Source: Vibrio ulleungensis
GTDB lineage: Bacteria; Pseudomonadota; Gammaproteobacteria; Enterobacterales; Vibrionaceae
DNA: 64,000 nucleotides
Assembly (NCBI RefSeq): GCF_016900875.1
Contig: NZ_JAFEUM010000005.1
Coordinates: forward strand, 186,001-250,000
Reading direction: 5' to 3'
Of the stretch, positions 10,070-19,769 are shown piece by piece (position 1 is the first letter of the stretch; every line of letters begins with the position of its first letter). Made by a program: the position numbers and the translations under genes. The notes beneath the pieces were generated by a model. That model was given only the letters and a program-made list of their open reading frames with translations, was not told where the DNA came from and searched no databases.

Positions 10070-10494
10070 GTAATTCAACACCTTATCACGTCGATTTAGC
10101 CGCTCTAATGCGTCTTTACGAGACCAATTACGCCAAGCTAAACGCGTTAATATCGGTCAATCCTGAGGTTGACGATGTGCGAACCTATCAAGTCAATCAC
10201 AGTGTTTATCAGATTACGGTGTTGGAAGTCACTCGTTACACAACGCTTGTAAACGTTGCTCAGTGTGAGCAAGTGCCCATTTTTCCACTTCCGAATATGA
10301 CTGTACGCCTTTATCATGACGCAAGGGTTGCAGAAGTGTTCGCGAGTGACAAAATAAGTCGGATTCATGCTCGATATGATTACCCCAATCCTGACATGCG
10401 ACAAAAAGATGAAAAATTTCAACTTAATCAGTTTTTGGGCGAATGGCTGACTTACTGCCTAAAACAAGGCATCAGCCGCGAGCAACTATTTTAG
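10066..10494 (+). CDS. yqiB: DUF1249 family protein YqiB
   Basis: The product is about 142 residues if translation starts at GTG 10066, which overlaps the nudF stop codon as GTGA and suggests translational coupling. An in-frame ATG at 10021 lies inside nudF and would add 15 residues unlike the family. The protein matches E. coli YqiB, with YTTLVNVAQ, LPNMTVRLYHDARVAEV and RYDYPN in the same order and a C terminus NQFLGEWLTYCL. The family (DUF1249) is soluble, cytoplasmic and of unknown biochemical function. Confidence 0.9.
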   Translation: MSNSTPYHVDLAALMRLYETNYAKLNALISVNPEVDDVRTYQVNHSVYQITVLEVTRYTTLVNVAQCEQVPIFPLPNMTVRLYHDARVAEVFASDKISRIHARYDYPNPDMRQKDEKFQLNQFLGEWLTYCLKQGISREQLF

Positions 10495-10525
10495 ATTGTT
10501 TTGGTCATATTGACCTGAAAAAGAG

Positions 10526-10557
10526 AAACCCTTTTGGGTTTATGAAACCCCAATTGG
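10526..10557 (+). other. clustered small hairpins between yqiB and cpdA
   Basis: AAACCC-TTTT-GGGTTT, then GGGTTTATGAAACCC as an alternative pairing, then the palindrome CCCAATTGGG lie within 32 bp. GGGTTT can pair either way. No U tract follows, so a terminator is not supported. Confidence 0.45.
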
Positions 10558-10572
10558 GCATAGGATACGAGA

Positions 10573-11391
10573 TTGAGCCAACACGTTGCGCCCTCAAAGG
10601 ACAGGGTTGAGTTAGTACAGATAACAGATACGCATTTGTTTGAACCTGCGGACGGCAATTTGCTGAGTGTTAATACAGAGCAAAGCTTCCACGCAGTAGT
10701 GCAAAATGTGATCGATAGTCAATGTGCGTTTGATGCCGTTTTGGCGACTGGAGATATCTCTCAAGATCATACTCCTGCGTCGTACGAAAAATTCGTTCAA
10801 GGTATTCGGCCGCTTGTAAAACAGTGCTACTGGTTGCCAGGAAATCACGACTACAAGCCGAGCATGGGAAGCGTAATTCCTACCGACCAAATTGTCGAAG
10901 ACACTCATGTGATGATTGGAAAACATTGGCAGCTGATATTACTCGACAGCCAAGTTGTTGGAGTGCCTTATGGTGAACTGTCTCAACAGCAATTAGCAAT
11001 GCTCGATCAATGTTTGAGCCAACACCCCGACAAACACAGCTTGGTATTGCTGCATCATCATCCTGTTTTGATTGGCAGTGCCTGGCTTGATCAACATACG
11101 TTAAGAAACTCCTCCGAATTGTGGGAAGTGATCAATCGTCACAGTAATGTAAAAGGGTTGCTGTGCGGGCATGTGCATCAAGACTTTGATCAACTCCATA
11201 GTGGTGTTCGAGTGATTGCGACACCTTCAACCTGTGCTCAATTCAAACCTAATTCCAACGATTTTGCTCTCGATAATGTAGCACCAGGTTGGCGCCGTCT
11301 AAGTTTGCTCGAAAATGGCCAAATTGAAACGCACGTTCACCGATTAGAGGCGGGACGGTTTGTTCCAGACTTTGACGCGGAAGGTTACTAA
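10573..11391 (+). CDS. cpdA: 3',5'-cyclic-AMP phosphodiesterase
   Basis: This 272-residue metallophosphoesterase starts with TTG at 10573, preceded by AGGA; no ATG lies close to the conserved N terminus. The metal and catalytic motifs are all present: D19-T-H21, G60-D61, G90-N91-H92-D93, LLHHHP and GHVHQD. CpdA hydrolyses cAMP and so dampens CRP signalling. The non-ATG start may lower expression. It is followed closely by yqiA. Confidence 0.94.
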   Translation: MSQHVAPSKDRVELVQITDTHLFEPADGNLLSVNTEQSFHAVVQNVIDSQCAFDAVLATGDISQDHTPASYEKFVQGIRPLVKQCYWLPGNHDYKPSMGSVIPTDQIVEDTHVMIGKHWQLILLDSQVVGVPYGELSQQQLAMLDQCLSQHPDKHSLVLLHHHPVLIGSAWLDQHTLRNSSELWEVINRHSNVKGLLCGHVHQDFDQLHSGVRVIATPSTCAQFKPNSNDFALDNVAPGWRRLSLLENGQIETHVHRLEAGRFVPDFDAEGY

Positions 11392-11430
11392 CGAATCCGC
11401 TTATATTACAACAGATAAAAGCGGATACTT

Positions 11431-12018
11431 ATGTCTACTAAGCCTTCACTACTTCTCTATATTCACGGTTTTAACTCTTCTCCAAAGTCGATGAAAGCCA
11501 ATATAATGGCTGATTATGTGAACACTCATCGCCCCGATATTCAGTTGCTTATCCCACAAATCCCTTGCTATCCCAAACCGGCGATAGCATTACTTATTCA
11601 GCTTATTGAGACTCACCAGAGCGATTACAAGATTGGGCTGGTTGGTAGCTCTCTAGGTGGGTATCTGTCAACATGGCTCAATCAACAATATGGGCTAAAA
11701 GCTGTGTTGGTGAATCCAGCAGTTAAACCCTATGAATTGTTGAGTGACTATCTTGGAGAGCAAACCAATCCGTATACCAATGAACATTACACACTTGATC
11801 ACACCCATATTGAAGATCTAAAGCAACTTGATGTAGAGAGGCTCAATGAGCCCACTGATTTTTGGTTGCTACAGCAAATGGGTGATGAGGTACTCGACTA
11901 TCGTCAAGCAGTCGACAAGTTCTCTGTCAGTCGCCAAACGGTCGAGCAAGGTGGAGATCACAGTTTCCAGCAGTTCGAACGCTTCCCTGAGAAAATCATT
12001 CAATTTTTAAAATTGTAA
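11431..12018 (+). CDS. yqiA: YqiA family alpha/beta-hydrolase esterase
   Basis: The 195-residue small alpha/beta hydrolase has an N-terminal YIHGFNSSP oxyanion strand, the nucleophile elbow GSSLGG (Ser74) and a C-terminal GGDHSFQQF carrying the expected catalytic His. The E. coli homologue YqiA has esterase activity on short-chain esters; the physiological substrate is unknown. It lies between cpdA and parE in the conserved order. Confidence 0.92.
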   Translation: MSTKPSLLLYIHGFNSSPKSMKANIMADYVNTHRPDIQLLIPQIPCYPKPAIALLIQLIETHQSDYKIGLVGSSLGGYLSTWLNQQYGLKAVLVNPAVKPYELLSDYLGEQTNPYTNEHYTLDHTHIEDLKQLDVERLNEPTDFWLLQQMGDEVLDYRQAVDKFSVSRQTVEQGGDHSFQQFERFPEKIIQFLKL

Positions 12019-12057
12019 AAGAGTGGCTAAATTCGCGGCAAATTCAAGAGGATATTG

Positions 12058-12100
12058 CTGCGAAAATGCTCAAAGTCATATTTTCGCAGTTGCTAACTGC
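12058..12100 (+). other. two mutually exclusive hairpins upstream of parE
   Basis: CTGCGAAAAT (12058-12067) pairs with ATTTTCGCAG (12080-12089), a perfect 10-bp stem. The last bases of that stem overlap GCAGTT-GCT-AACTGC (12086-12100), so the two hairpins compete. No strong U tract follows either. It could be a yqiA transcript end, a parE leader switch or an operator. Confidence 0.5.
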
Positions 12101-12208
12101 GCCTTTGCTTGACATAGATCCCCCAGATCTTGAGACTGTCTGCAATACTAGATTCAATTTTTGCGGTGATTATCGTTATCGCATCCCAAGTCTAAGAAAC
12201 GTTCAACT

Positions 12209-14089
12209 ATGACAGAACAATATAATGCCGGAGCCATAGAGGTTCTCAATGGATTGGAGCCAGTGCGTCGTCGCCCTGGTATGTATACCGATACGGCTCG
12301 CCCTAACCATATGGGGCAAGAGGTTATCGATAACAGTGTCGATGAAGCATTAGCCGGACACGCATCAAAAGTACAGGTTATTCTTCACGCCGACCAATCA
12401 CTCGAAGTGATCGATGATGGTCGTGGTATGCCTGTGGATATTCATCCAGAAGAAGGTATATCGGGCGTTGAACTTATCCTATGTAAACTTCACGCTGGTG
12501 GTAAGTTTTCCAATAAGAACTACCAGTTTTCGGGTGGTCTGCATGGTGTAGGTATTTCGGTTGTTAACGCGCTTTCTAAACGCGTTGAAGTCAAGGTACG
12601 TCGTGATGGTCAAGTGTACGAGATTGCATTTGAACATGGTGACAAAGTCTCTGATTTAGAAGTCACCGGCACGGTTGGCCGCCGCAATAGCGGAACCAGT
12701 GTTCACTTCTGGCCAGACGTCAGCTATTTCGATTCTGGAAACTTCTCTGTTACTCGATTAGTGAATAACTTGCGAGCAAAAGCAGTTTTGTGCCCTGGCC
12801 TCGAAATAGTGTTTACCGACAAAGTGAACGGTAACGAACACAAATGGCTCTATGAAAGTGGTCTAAAGGATTACCTTGCTGAAGGCGTCAAGGGTTACAC
12901 CGTGGTGCCAGAGGCTCCGTTTGTGGGTGACTTTTCTGCCGAAACAGAAGCCGCTGATTGGGCCATCATTTGGCAGCCGGAAGGTGGCGAGCTCATTACA
13001 GAGAGTTACGTAAACCTGATACCAACCGCTCAGGGTGGTACTCACGTGAATGGTTTGCGCCAAGGTTTACTTGATGCAATGCGAGAGTTCTGTGAGTTTC
13101 GTAACCTGCTGCCCCGTGGCGTTAAGCTAACGGGTGATGATGTATTTGACCGAGCGTCATATGTGTTGTCAGTGAAGATGCAAGACCCTCAATTTGCAGG
13201 GCAGACTAAAGAACGCCTTTCGTCTCGTCAAACCGCCGCCTTTGTTTCTGGTGTCGTTAAAGATGCATTCAGTCTGTGGCTCAACGAAAAACCACAGCTT
13301 GCCGAATTACTGGCAGAGTTGTGTATCGCAAGTGCGCATCGACGCATGCGTGCAGCGAAGAAAGTAGTCCGTAAAAAGGTGGCTTCTGGACCCGCATTGC
13401 CCGGTAAACTGACCGACTGTTCTCAGCAAGACTTGTCTCGGACAGAACTCTTCTTGGTGGAGGGTGACTCGGCGGGTGGCTCAGCGAAACAGGCACGTGA
13501 CCGTGAGTTTCAAGCGATCATGCCATTGCGCGGGAAAATCCTAAACACTTGGGAAGTCGCGGCCGACCAAGTGTTGGCGTCGCAAGAAGTCCACGACATC
13601 TCTGTGGCTTTAGGTATTGATCCGGACACCGACAATCTTGACGGTTTACGTTACGGTAAAATCTGTATTCTTGCGGATGCGGACTCCGATGGACTACACA
13701 TTGCGACGTTGTTGTGCGCACTCTTTATGCGTCACTTCGAATCCTTAGTGCGAGCAGGCCACGTGTATGTCGCCATGCCACCGTTGTTTAGAATCGACTG
13801 CGGTAAAGAGGTGTTTTACGCCCTTGATGAAGATGAAAAAGAAGGCGTGTTAGAGCGTTTAAGTCAAAAGCGCGCCAAGATAAATGTACAGCGATTCAAA
13901 GGTTTGGGTGAAATGAACCCACTACAACTGCGTGAAACCACTATGGATCCAAACACACGACGCTTGGTGCAGTTAACCATCGACGATGACCAATCTACGA
14001 TGGAAATGATGGATATGCTGCTTGGTAAAAAGCGAGCAGATGATCGCCGTGCATGGTTACAAGACTATGGCGATCAGGCTGAGGTATAA
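12209..14089 (+). CDS. parE: DNA topoisomerase IV subunit B
   Basis: The 626-residue protein (E. coli 630) has the GHKL ATPase elements [16 protein letters not shown] and [15 protein letters not shown], a transducer domain, and the Toprim motif [23 protein letters not shown] supplies the magnesium-binding acidic residues. With ParC it forms topoisomerase IV, which decatenates daughter chromosomes. parC follows after only 2 bp, so the two subunits are co-translated from one message. The Toprim segment reads as wild type for quinolone sensitivity. Confidence 0.98.
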   Translation: MTEQYNAGAIEVLNGLEPVRRRPGMYTDTARPNHMGQEVIDNSVDEALAGHASKVQVILHADQSLEVIDDGRGMPVDIHPEEGISGVELILCKLHAGGKFSNKNYQFSGGLHGVGISVVNALSKRVEVKVRRDGQVYEIAFEHGDKVSDLEVTGTVGRRNSGTSVHFWPDVSYFDSGNFSVTRLVNNLRAKAVLCPGLEIVFTDKVNGNEHKWLYESGLKDYLAEGVKGYTVVPEAPFVGDFSAETEAADWAIIWQPEGGELITESYVNLIPTAQGGTHVNGLRQGLLDAMREFCEFRNLLPRGVKLTGDDVFDRASYVLSVKMQDPQFAGQTKERLSSRQTAAFVSGVVKDAFSLWLNEKPQLAELLAELCIASAHRRMRAAKKVVRKKVASGPALPGKLTDCSQQDLSRTELFLVEGDSAGGSAKQARDREFQAIMPLRGKILNTWEVAADQVLASQEVHDISVALGIDPDTDNLDGLRYGKICILADADSDGLHIATLLCALFMRHFESLVRAGHVYVAMPPLFRIDCGKEVFYALDEDEKEGVLERLSQKRAKINVQRFKGLGEMNPLQLRETTMDPNTRRLVQLTIDDDQSTMEMMDMLLGKKRADDRRAWLQDYGDQAEV

Positions 14090-14091
14090 GA

Positions 14092-16356
14092 ATGTCTAAC
14101 GAAATTACATACGATGGTGTCGAGCAGTTGCCACTGCGCAAGTTTACCGAAGACGCCTACTTAAACTACTCAATGTACGTGATCATGGATCGGGCATTGC
14201 CGTATATTGGCGATGGTCTAAAGCCAGTACAGCGCCGAATCATTTACGCCATGTCAGAGCTGGGTCTTTCAGCTTCTTCTAAATACAAAAAATCAGCACG
14301 TACTGTTGGTGACGTATTAGGTAAATATCACCCACACGGTGACTCTGCCTGTTATGAAGCAATGGTCTTGATGGCTCAACCTTTCTCTTACCGTTACCCA
14401 TTGGTCGATGGTCAAGGGAACTGGGGGGCACCTGACGATCCGAAGTCGTTTGCAGCAATGCGTTATACCGAAGCAAAACTGTCTAAGTTTGCCGAAGTGA
14501 TGCTTGGGGAGTTGGGTCAAGGAACGGTTGAATGGCAACCTAACTTTGACGGCACCATGAAAGAGCCTAAGATGCTTCCAGCGCGCTTGCCGCATATTTT
14601 GCTGAACGGCATTACCGGTATCGCCGTGGGTATGGCAACGGACATTCCTCCGCATAATGTGAGAGAAATTGCTGACGCAACCATTCATCTGATTGATAAC
14701 CCTAAATCAGAGTTGCCAGACATCATGAATTTCGTGCAAGGTCCGGATTATCCGACTGAAGCCGAAATTATCTCACCTCGCAGTGATATTGAGAAAATCT
14801 ATCGTACTGGTCGTGGCAGCATTAAGATGCGCGCTGTTTGGGTTAAAGAAGGCAGTGACATCGTGATCACTGCGCTTCCTCATCAAGTATCTGGCGCTAA
14901 GCTGTTAGAACAAATCGCCAATCAGATGCGAGCCAAAAAACTGCCTATGGTGGATGATTTACGCGATGAGTCTGACCATGAAAATCCAACACGAATTGTG
15001 ATTGTGCCACGTTCCAATCGTGTCGATTGCGATCAGCTTATGAATCACCTATTTGCATCGACCGATCTCGAGAAAAACTTCCGTGTGAATCTCAACATGA
15101 TTGGCTTGGACAACCGTCCGCAAGTTAAAGGCTTGGTGCAAATACTGGGTGAGTGGGTGAGCTTTAGACGCGAAACCGTTCGTCGCCGTTTGCAGTTTCG
15201 TCTCGACAAGGTTATGGCGCGCTTACACATTCTGGAAGGTTTGTTAATTGCGTACCTCAACCTGGATGAAGTGATAGAGATCATTCGTACAGAAGACGAG
15301 CCAAAAGCAGTATTAATGGCGCGTTTTGGTCTGTCTGACATTCAAGCTGACGCGATCCTGGATACGCGTTTACGCCAATTGGCGAAGCTTGAAGAGATGA
15401 AGATCCGTGGCGAGCAAGAAGAGTTAGAGAAAGAGCGTGCAAAACTGGAACTGACGCTAGGTTCTGAGCGTCGTATGAACACGCTACTTAAAAAGGAAAT
15501 CATCGCAGATTCAGAGAAATATGGCGATGAAAGACGCTCTCCACTGGTAGAGCGCTCTGAAGCCAAAGCGTTGACGGAACGAGACTTACTGCCTAATGAA
15601 GCTATCACGGTTGTGATTTCTGAAAAAGGTTGGATTCGTCATGCTAAAGGCCACGACGTGGACGTCGAAGGGCTTAACTATAAGTCTGGAGATAAGTATC
15701 TTGCCCATGCGAGAGGCAAGAGCAACCAACAAGCTGTCTTTATGGGCTCTGATGGACGAAGCTACTCGTTAGAGTCGCACTCGTTACCGTCTGCGCGTAG
15801 TCAAGGAGAGCCGATTACAGGTCGATTAAATATTGCTGCTGGCACCTCTATTCGTCAGGTTGTTATGGGTGAAGACGACCAGTTATGGCTAGTGGGCTCT
15901 GACGCGGGTTACGGCTTTGTGTGTAAAGGCTCCGATCTGTTATCTAAAAACCGCAGTGGTAAAGCACTCGTCAATCTGCCACAAGCGTCTGAACTGGTTC
16001 CACCAATGCCTGTTTCTAGCTTAGATACAGACGAGATTTTGGTGATCACTAATCAAGGACGGATGTTGCTATTCCCGATTAAAGATTTACCTCAACTGGG
16101 TAAAGGTAAAGGCAACAAGATCATTAACATACCATCGGCAAAAGCGAAGTCTCGTGAAGAAATTGTCTCCCATCTAATGGCGATCCCTGCGGGGGTGAGT
16201 GTGACTCTTTATGCGGGCAAACGTAAGCTTGGACTTAAATCGTCCGATCTTGAAAACTTCAGAGGAGAACGTGGCCGTCGCGGTGGAATGCTCCCTCGCG
16301 GGTTGCAACGCGTTACCCGTATTGAAGTCGATGACGTATTGGATGTCGAAAGCTAA
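14092..16356 (+). CDS. parC: DNA topoisomerase IV subunit A
   Basis: The 754-residue protein (E. coli 752) has the N-terminal winged-helix breakage-reunion domain with the active-site Tyr125 in AAMRYTEAK. The quinolone-resistance-determining region [14 protein letters not shown] has Ser85 and Glu89, the sensitive-type residues. The C-terminal half is a beta-pinwheel DNA-wrapping domain. It partners ParE directly upstream. A hairpin terminator follows and separates it from the converging degS. Confidence 0.98.
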   Translation: MSNEITYDGVEQLPLRKFTEDAYLNYSMYVIMDRALPYIGDGLKPVQRRIIYAMSELGLSASSKYKKSARTVGDVLGKYHPHGDSACYEAMVLMAQPFSYRYPLVDGQGNWGAPDDPKSFAAMRYTEAKLSKFAEVMLGELGQGTVEWQPNFDGTMKEPKMLPARLPHILLNGITGIAVGMATDIPPHNVREIADATIHLIDNPKSELPDIMNFVQGPDYPTEAEIISPRSDIEKIYRTGRGSIKMRAVWVKEGSDIVITALPHQVSGAKLLEQIANQMRAKKLPMVDDLRDESDHENPTRIVIVPRSNRVDCDQLMNHLFASTDLEKNFRVNLNMIGLDNRPQVKGLVQILGEWVSFRRETVRRRLQFRLDKVMARLHILEGLLIAYLNLDEVIEIIRTEDEPKAVLMARFGLSDIQADAILDTRLRQLAKLEEMKIRGEQEELEKERAKLELTLGSERRMNTLLKKEIIADSEKYGDERRSPLVERSEAKALTERDLLPNEAITVVISEKGWIRHAKGHDVDVEGLNYKSGDKYLAHARGKSNQQAVFMGSDGRSYSLESHSLPSARSQGEPITGRLNIAAGTSIRQVVMGEDDQLWLVGSDAGYGFVCKGSDLLSKNRSGKALVNLPQASELVPPMPVSSLDTDEILVITNQGRMLLFPIKDLPQLGKGKGNKIINIPSAKAKSREEIVSHLMAIPAGVSVTLYAGKRKLGLKSSDLENFRGERGRRGGMLPRGLQRVTRIEVDDVLDVES

Positions 16357-16373
16357 GCTTTGTACAGTAGAAT

Positions 16374-16402
16374 GAAAAAAGGTAGCCATCGGCTACCTTT
16401 TT
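16374..16402 (+). terminator. parC terminator
   Basis: An A run, the stem GGTAGCC-ATC-GGCTACC and a T run sit about 25 bp after the parC stop. The symmetric A/T tails could also serve degS on the other strand. Confidence 0.88.
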
Positions 16403-16408
16403 CGTGTT

Positions 16409-16468
16409 TATACCAATCGAAGTAATTAACAAGCAAGAATGACCAGTTAATTGCTTTGGTTGGTATTA
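16409..16468. repeat. palindromic repeat element, copy 1
   Basis: The left arm TATACCAATCGAAGTAATTA and the right arm, read on the minus strand as TAATACCAACCAAAGCAATT, form an imperfect inverted repeat with arms of about 22 bp. The core is AAGCAAGAATGACCAG. It lies between parC and degS beside the terminator. A partial second copy is at 26234-26270. It resembles the dispersed short palindromes common in Vibrio intergenic regions. Confidence 0.75.
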
Positions 16469-16475
16469 TTGGTTG

Positions 16476-17543
16476 CTATTGGGTGTCTTCACCCACCATG
16501 ACCTCTAAAGTCATGGACTCACCATCTCGAAGAATATCAAATTTGGCGGTGGTGCCAGGGCGCAAATCAGTAACGATTTCCATCACGCTTTCACGGCCTT
16601 CTACTTTTTTGCCATCGATGGCTAAAATGATGTCTTGCTCTTGCAGCCCCGCTTGGTCCGCTGGTCCACCAGTGTTGACTGCTAATACCATGATTCCATG
16701 GGTGTAGTTAACTCCGAGCAGCCTTGCCGTAACGGCATTAATGTCTTGTGCATCGATCCCGATGTAACCGCGGATCACTCGACCATCGGCAATGATTTTC
16801 TTCATCACTACATTGGCCAACTCATAAGGAATGGCAAACGAAATGCCGTAGGTATCCATATCGGTCGCTTGTTGGAACGATGCCGTATTAATCCCTACAA
16901 GCTCTCCCTGAGTGTTCACTAGCGCACCACCAGAGTTACCTTCATTAATGGCTGCGTCAGTTTGCAAAAATGAGTAGCGCCCATCTGCACTAATAGAAGA
17001 GCGACCGGTGGCTGAAATAATACCAAAGGTAGTGGTTTGCCCAAGGTTATATGGATTACCAATGGCGAGCACGACATCGCCAACCTGGCTGTCGTTATTT
17101 GGGTTTTGCGGGATAACCGGTAAGTCGGTCATGGCAATTTGTAATATCGCTATGTCGGTGCGTTGGTCGCTACCGACGACCTGCGCGTTAGCGATACGGC
17201 CATCTTGCAGCGCGACAATAATTTGGTCTGCCTGCGCGATGACGTGATAATTGGTGATGATGTAACCCCGTTCGTCAACAATAACGCCCGATCCCAAGCC
17301 TTGTGTTTTTAACTGCGAACGGTCTTGTGGAGAGTATTGGCGCGAGTAGATGTTAACAACCGCAGGTGCAGCCTTGCGCACTGCATTTTTAAATGACACA
17401 CGCATCTCGGTAAATGAGTTGGGTGGTGTGATTTGCGAAGCGAACTTATCCAACAGAGGATCACGCAATGAAGGCACTACGGCAATAAGCAGTAGGGCAG
17501 TGACCAATCCTATGGCGATCGAGCGTGTCAGATAGCGAAGCAT
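16476..17543 (-). CDS. degS: site-1 serine protease DegS (sigma-E stress sensor)
   Basis: The 355-residue protein has an N-terminal membrane anchor (about residues 6-25) and no signal-peptide cleavage site. A trypsin-like protease domain follows with triad H100 (ITNYHV), D130 and S204 (NEGNSGGALV), then one C-terminal PDZ domain. DegS senses misfolded outer membrane protein C termini through the PDZ domain and makes the first cut in RseA, releasing sigma-E. It lies about 100 bp downstream of degQ on the same strand, separated by a terminator, so it probably has its own promoter. Confidence 0.95.
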   Translation of the reverse strand: MLRYLTRSIAIGLVTALLLIAVVPSLRDPLLDKFASQITPPNSFTEMRVSFKNAVRKAAPAVVNIYSRQYSPQDRSQLKTQGLGSGVIVDERGYIITNYHVIAQADQIIVALQDGRIANAQVVGSDQRTDIAILQIAMTDLPVIPQNPNNDSQVGDVVLAIGNPYNLGQTTTFGIISATGRSSISADGRYSFLQTDAAINEGNSGGALVNTQGELVGINTASFQQATDMDTYGISFAIPYELANVVMKKIIADGRVIRGYIGIDAQDINAVTARLLGVNYTHGIMVLAVNTGGPADQAGLQEQDIILAIDGKKVEGRESVMEIVTDLRPGTTAKFDILRDGESMTLEVMVGEDTQ

Positions 17544-17600
17544 GCTAGCCTTAATATAATGGTATTAGATATGGTTTAAGGATAACACTGCCTTTTAAAC

Positions 17601-17627
17601 AAAAAAAGGATGGCCTAAGCCATCCTT
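17601..17627 (-). terminator. degQ terminator
   Basis: On the minus strand, AAGGATGGC-TTAG-GCCATCCTT is followed by a T run (A run at 17601-17605 on the plus strand). It lies between degQ and degS. Confidence 0.88.
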
Positions 17628-17645
17628 GTTCATTGAATGAAGTAC

Positions 17646-19016
17646 TTAGCGTACAACGATGTACAAGCCTCGTTCGCCGCGTTGAATGTTGAGCGCCAAA
17701 ACATCTGGCTTTTCTTCCAACATTTCGCGCAGCTGAGCTACGTTATTGACTCGCTGACGGTTAAGCCCAACGATAATGTCGCCTTCAGCCAGTCCATAAC
17801 GTTGCGCCGCAGAGCCTTCAACCACACTGGCGATTTTAACCCCTTCGACCTTATCGGTGGATGTGGTATTTGTGAGCTCAGCTCCGGCTAAACCTTCGTG
17901 GAGATTTTCCGCTTTGGTTTTTACATCACTTTGCTCTTGTAAGGTGACATCAAAGGTTTGCTCTTCACCATCACGAACGATACCAACCTCGACTGTTTTG
18001 CCCGCGCCTAATGTGGCGACTTTGGCGCGCAGTTCACTAAAGGTGTTGATGCGCTTGCCATTGATAGAAACGATAATATCCCCCGCCTCAATACCAGCGA
18101 GCTCGGCTGCACCATCTTCGGTAACCTCGCTGACAAATGCTCCTTTACTTGAGTTGTAGCCAAGCGCTTCTGCAAGTTCAGAGGTGACTTCGCCACCACG
18201 TACGCCTAACAGACCACGTTTTACTTCGCCAAATTCGACTATTTGGTCGGTTAAGTTTTTCATCATGTTTGATGGAATCGCAAAACCAATACCAACGTTG
18301 CCACCGTTAGGGCCGATGATTGCAGTGTTGATACCAATGAGCTCACCGTTTAAGTTCACCAGTGCACCACCAGAATTACCACTATTTATGGCAGCATCGG
18401 TTTGAATAAAGTTTTCTAAGTTTTCCATATTGAGGCCGCTACGGCCAAGCGCGGAAATAATGCCGGATGTTGCGGTTTGTCCTAATCCAAATGGATTACC
18501 AATCGCAACGGTAAAATCACCAACTCTGAGCTTATCAGAATCAGCCAGTTCGATTTGGGTTAGGTTGGTGGCTTTTTCTTCCAGCTTAAGCAGAGCAACG
18601 TCAGACATTTCGTCACCACCAATAAGCTCGGCGTCGTACTCGCGGCCATCTTTTAGCTGAACAGTGATACTGTCGGCGCCATTGATAACATGGTAGTTGG
18701 TGACAATATGGCGATTTTTAGCATCAATGATCACGCCAGAGCCTAATCCTCTAAACGGTCGTTCTTGGACTTGGTTACCAGGAAAATCATCGCCGAAGAA
18801 ATAACGGAAAGCCTCGGGTATACGCTGCTGAGAGACTTGCGTACCTTCAACGGCAATGCTGACGACAGCTGGAGTAACACTTTCTAGCATTGGCGCTAGG
18901 CTGGGAAGCTGCTCACCATTAACACTCAGTGGTAATGCGGCAGTCGCATGAATAGGGGTAAGAACTGAACTCAAGCTTAAGGCTAATGTTGATAAGACTA
19001 ACATCGGTTTTTTCAT
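17646..19016 (-). CDS. degQ: periplasmic serine endoprotease DegQ (DegP/HtrA family)
   Basis: The 456-residue protein starts with a signal peptide (MKKPMLVLSTLALSLSSVLT, cleavage near 26). Its protease domain has triad H109, D139 and S214 (NSGNSGGALV), followed by two PDZ domains, the second ending in VLALNIQRGERGLYIVVR. The length fits DegQ (E. coli 455) better than DegP, and the pairing with degS matches the E. coli degQ-degS locus. It degrades and chaperones misfolded periplasmic proteins as an oligomeric cage. In vibrios this gene may cover both DegP and DegQ roles; that is inference. Confidence 0.93.
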   Translation of the reverse strand: MKKPMLVLSTLALSLSSVLTPIHATAALPLSVNGEQLPSLAPMLESVTPAVVSIAVEGTQVSQQRIPEAFRYFFGDDFPGNQVQERPFRGLGSGVIIDAKNRHIVTNYHVINGADSITVQLKDGREYDAELIGGDEMSDVALLKLEEKATNLTQIELADSDKLRVGDFTVAIGNPFGLGQTATSGIISALGRSGLNMENLENFIQTDAAINSGNSGGALVNLNGELIGINTAIIGPNGGNVGIGFAIPSNMMKNLTDQIVEFGEVKRGLLGVRGGEVTSELAEALGYNSSKGAFVSEVTEDGAAELAGIEAGDIIVSINGKRINTFSELRAKVATLGAGKTVEVGIVRDGEEQTFDVTLQEQSDVKTKAENLHEGLAGAELTNTTSTDKVEGVKIASVVEGSAAQRYGLAEGDIIVGLNRQRVNNVAQLREMLEEKPDVLALNIQRGERGLYIVVR

Positions 19017-19105
19017 CGATTAACTCCTCATTGTTCCTGTGAAGAGTATGACAAAAAAACCGAGCTTGAGTTCCTATTTTTTTATTTTCTTTTTGTTTTC
19101 AGCAA

Positions 19106-19546
19106 TTAAGCAGGCTTAGTCACTTCAGGAGAGTCGACGATCACTTTTTCTTCGCTCTTTAGCATGCCTGTTGCGCCATTCGCGTAATCTTTAGGTTGTC
19201 CCTCGATGTCCGCCGCAGGTTCACTTTCTACCTGGTTGTCGGCAACATCCAATTTTTTGACGAACGGGTTATCTTGCTCAGGTATGTTAGGCAGCATCTC
19301 CGACGATGACTTTGCCAAATGCTGATAAAGATTAGAATATTGTTTACCCATCTCTTCAAGCAGCTCTGCGCTACGAGCAAAATGATCGGTAAGGTCTTGT
19401 TTTTGCTGTTCTAGTTCGTATTTTGACGTGTCTAACGCCTTTTGAAGGTCTTTTTGCTTGCTGTATTGAGGCGCCGTCATACGGGTGGCTACGACACCTA
19501 CAATCAGCCCAACGACCAAACCTACTACCCCAAAAATCCAAGGCAT
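19106..19546 (-). CDS. zapG: ZapG/YhcB cell-envelope division factor (DUF1043)
   Basis: The 146-residue protein has one N-terminal transmembrane helix (MPWIFGVVGLVVGLIVGVVA) with a glycine-zipper pattern. A cytoplasmic coiled coil (about residues 30-75, rich in Lys/Glu/Gln) and a low-complexity acidic tail follow. This is the architecture of YhcB, renamed ZapG, which links cell-wall growth and division. It is upstream of degQ as in E. coli and divergent from zapE. Identification rests on the TM segment and gene order. Confidence 0.88.
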   Translation of the reverse strand: MPWIFGVVGLVVGLIVGVVATRMTAPQYSKQKDLQKALDTSKYELEQQKQDLTDHFARSAELLEEMGKQYSNLYQHLAKSSSEMLPNIPEQDNPFVKKLDVADNQVESEPAADIEGQPKDYANGATGMLKSEEKVIVDSPEVTKPA

Positions 19547-19769
19547 ATTGACTCCTTAATTATTGTTTTTGTTACAGCTTTGTCACGCTCTGATTACATA
19601 TCTCAAGACTCCATGTTACTATGAGTTGGTCACTCAATAAAGCCGACTAAGCGAGAATTGACATCAGTTTTTCTTTGTTTTCATTCTTCAATATCGCCTA
19701 ATAGTTCAGTGCGGTTTACGATGTACCTCTACTCTTTACCTTAACCCAAGACTTAGAATTATTTGCACT
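19547..19769. promoter_or_regulatory. zapG/zapE divergent intergenic region
   Basis: This 223-bp AT-rich spacer lies between divergent genes. A TTGACA is present at 19658-19663 on the plus strand, but no good -10 follows at 16-18 bp. I see no other structured element. Confidence 0.35.

Noticed and set aside
12109..12114. TTGACA before parE as a -35 box
   Set aside because: No acceptable -10 box at 16-18 bp spacing.
14317..14688. 123-codon frame antisense to parC
   Set aside because: It is a shadow of the parC reading frame with no family motif or start signal.
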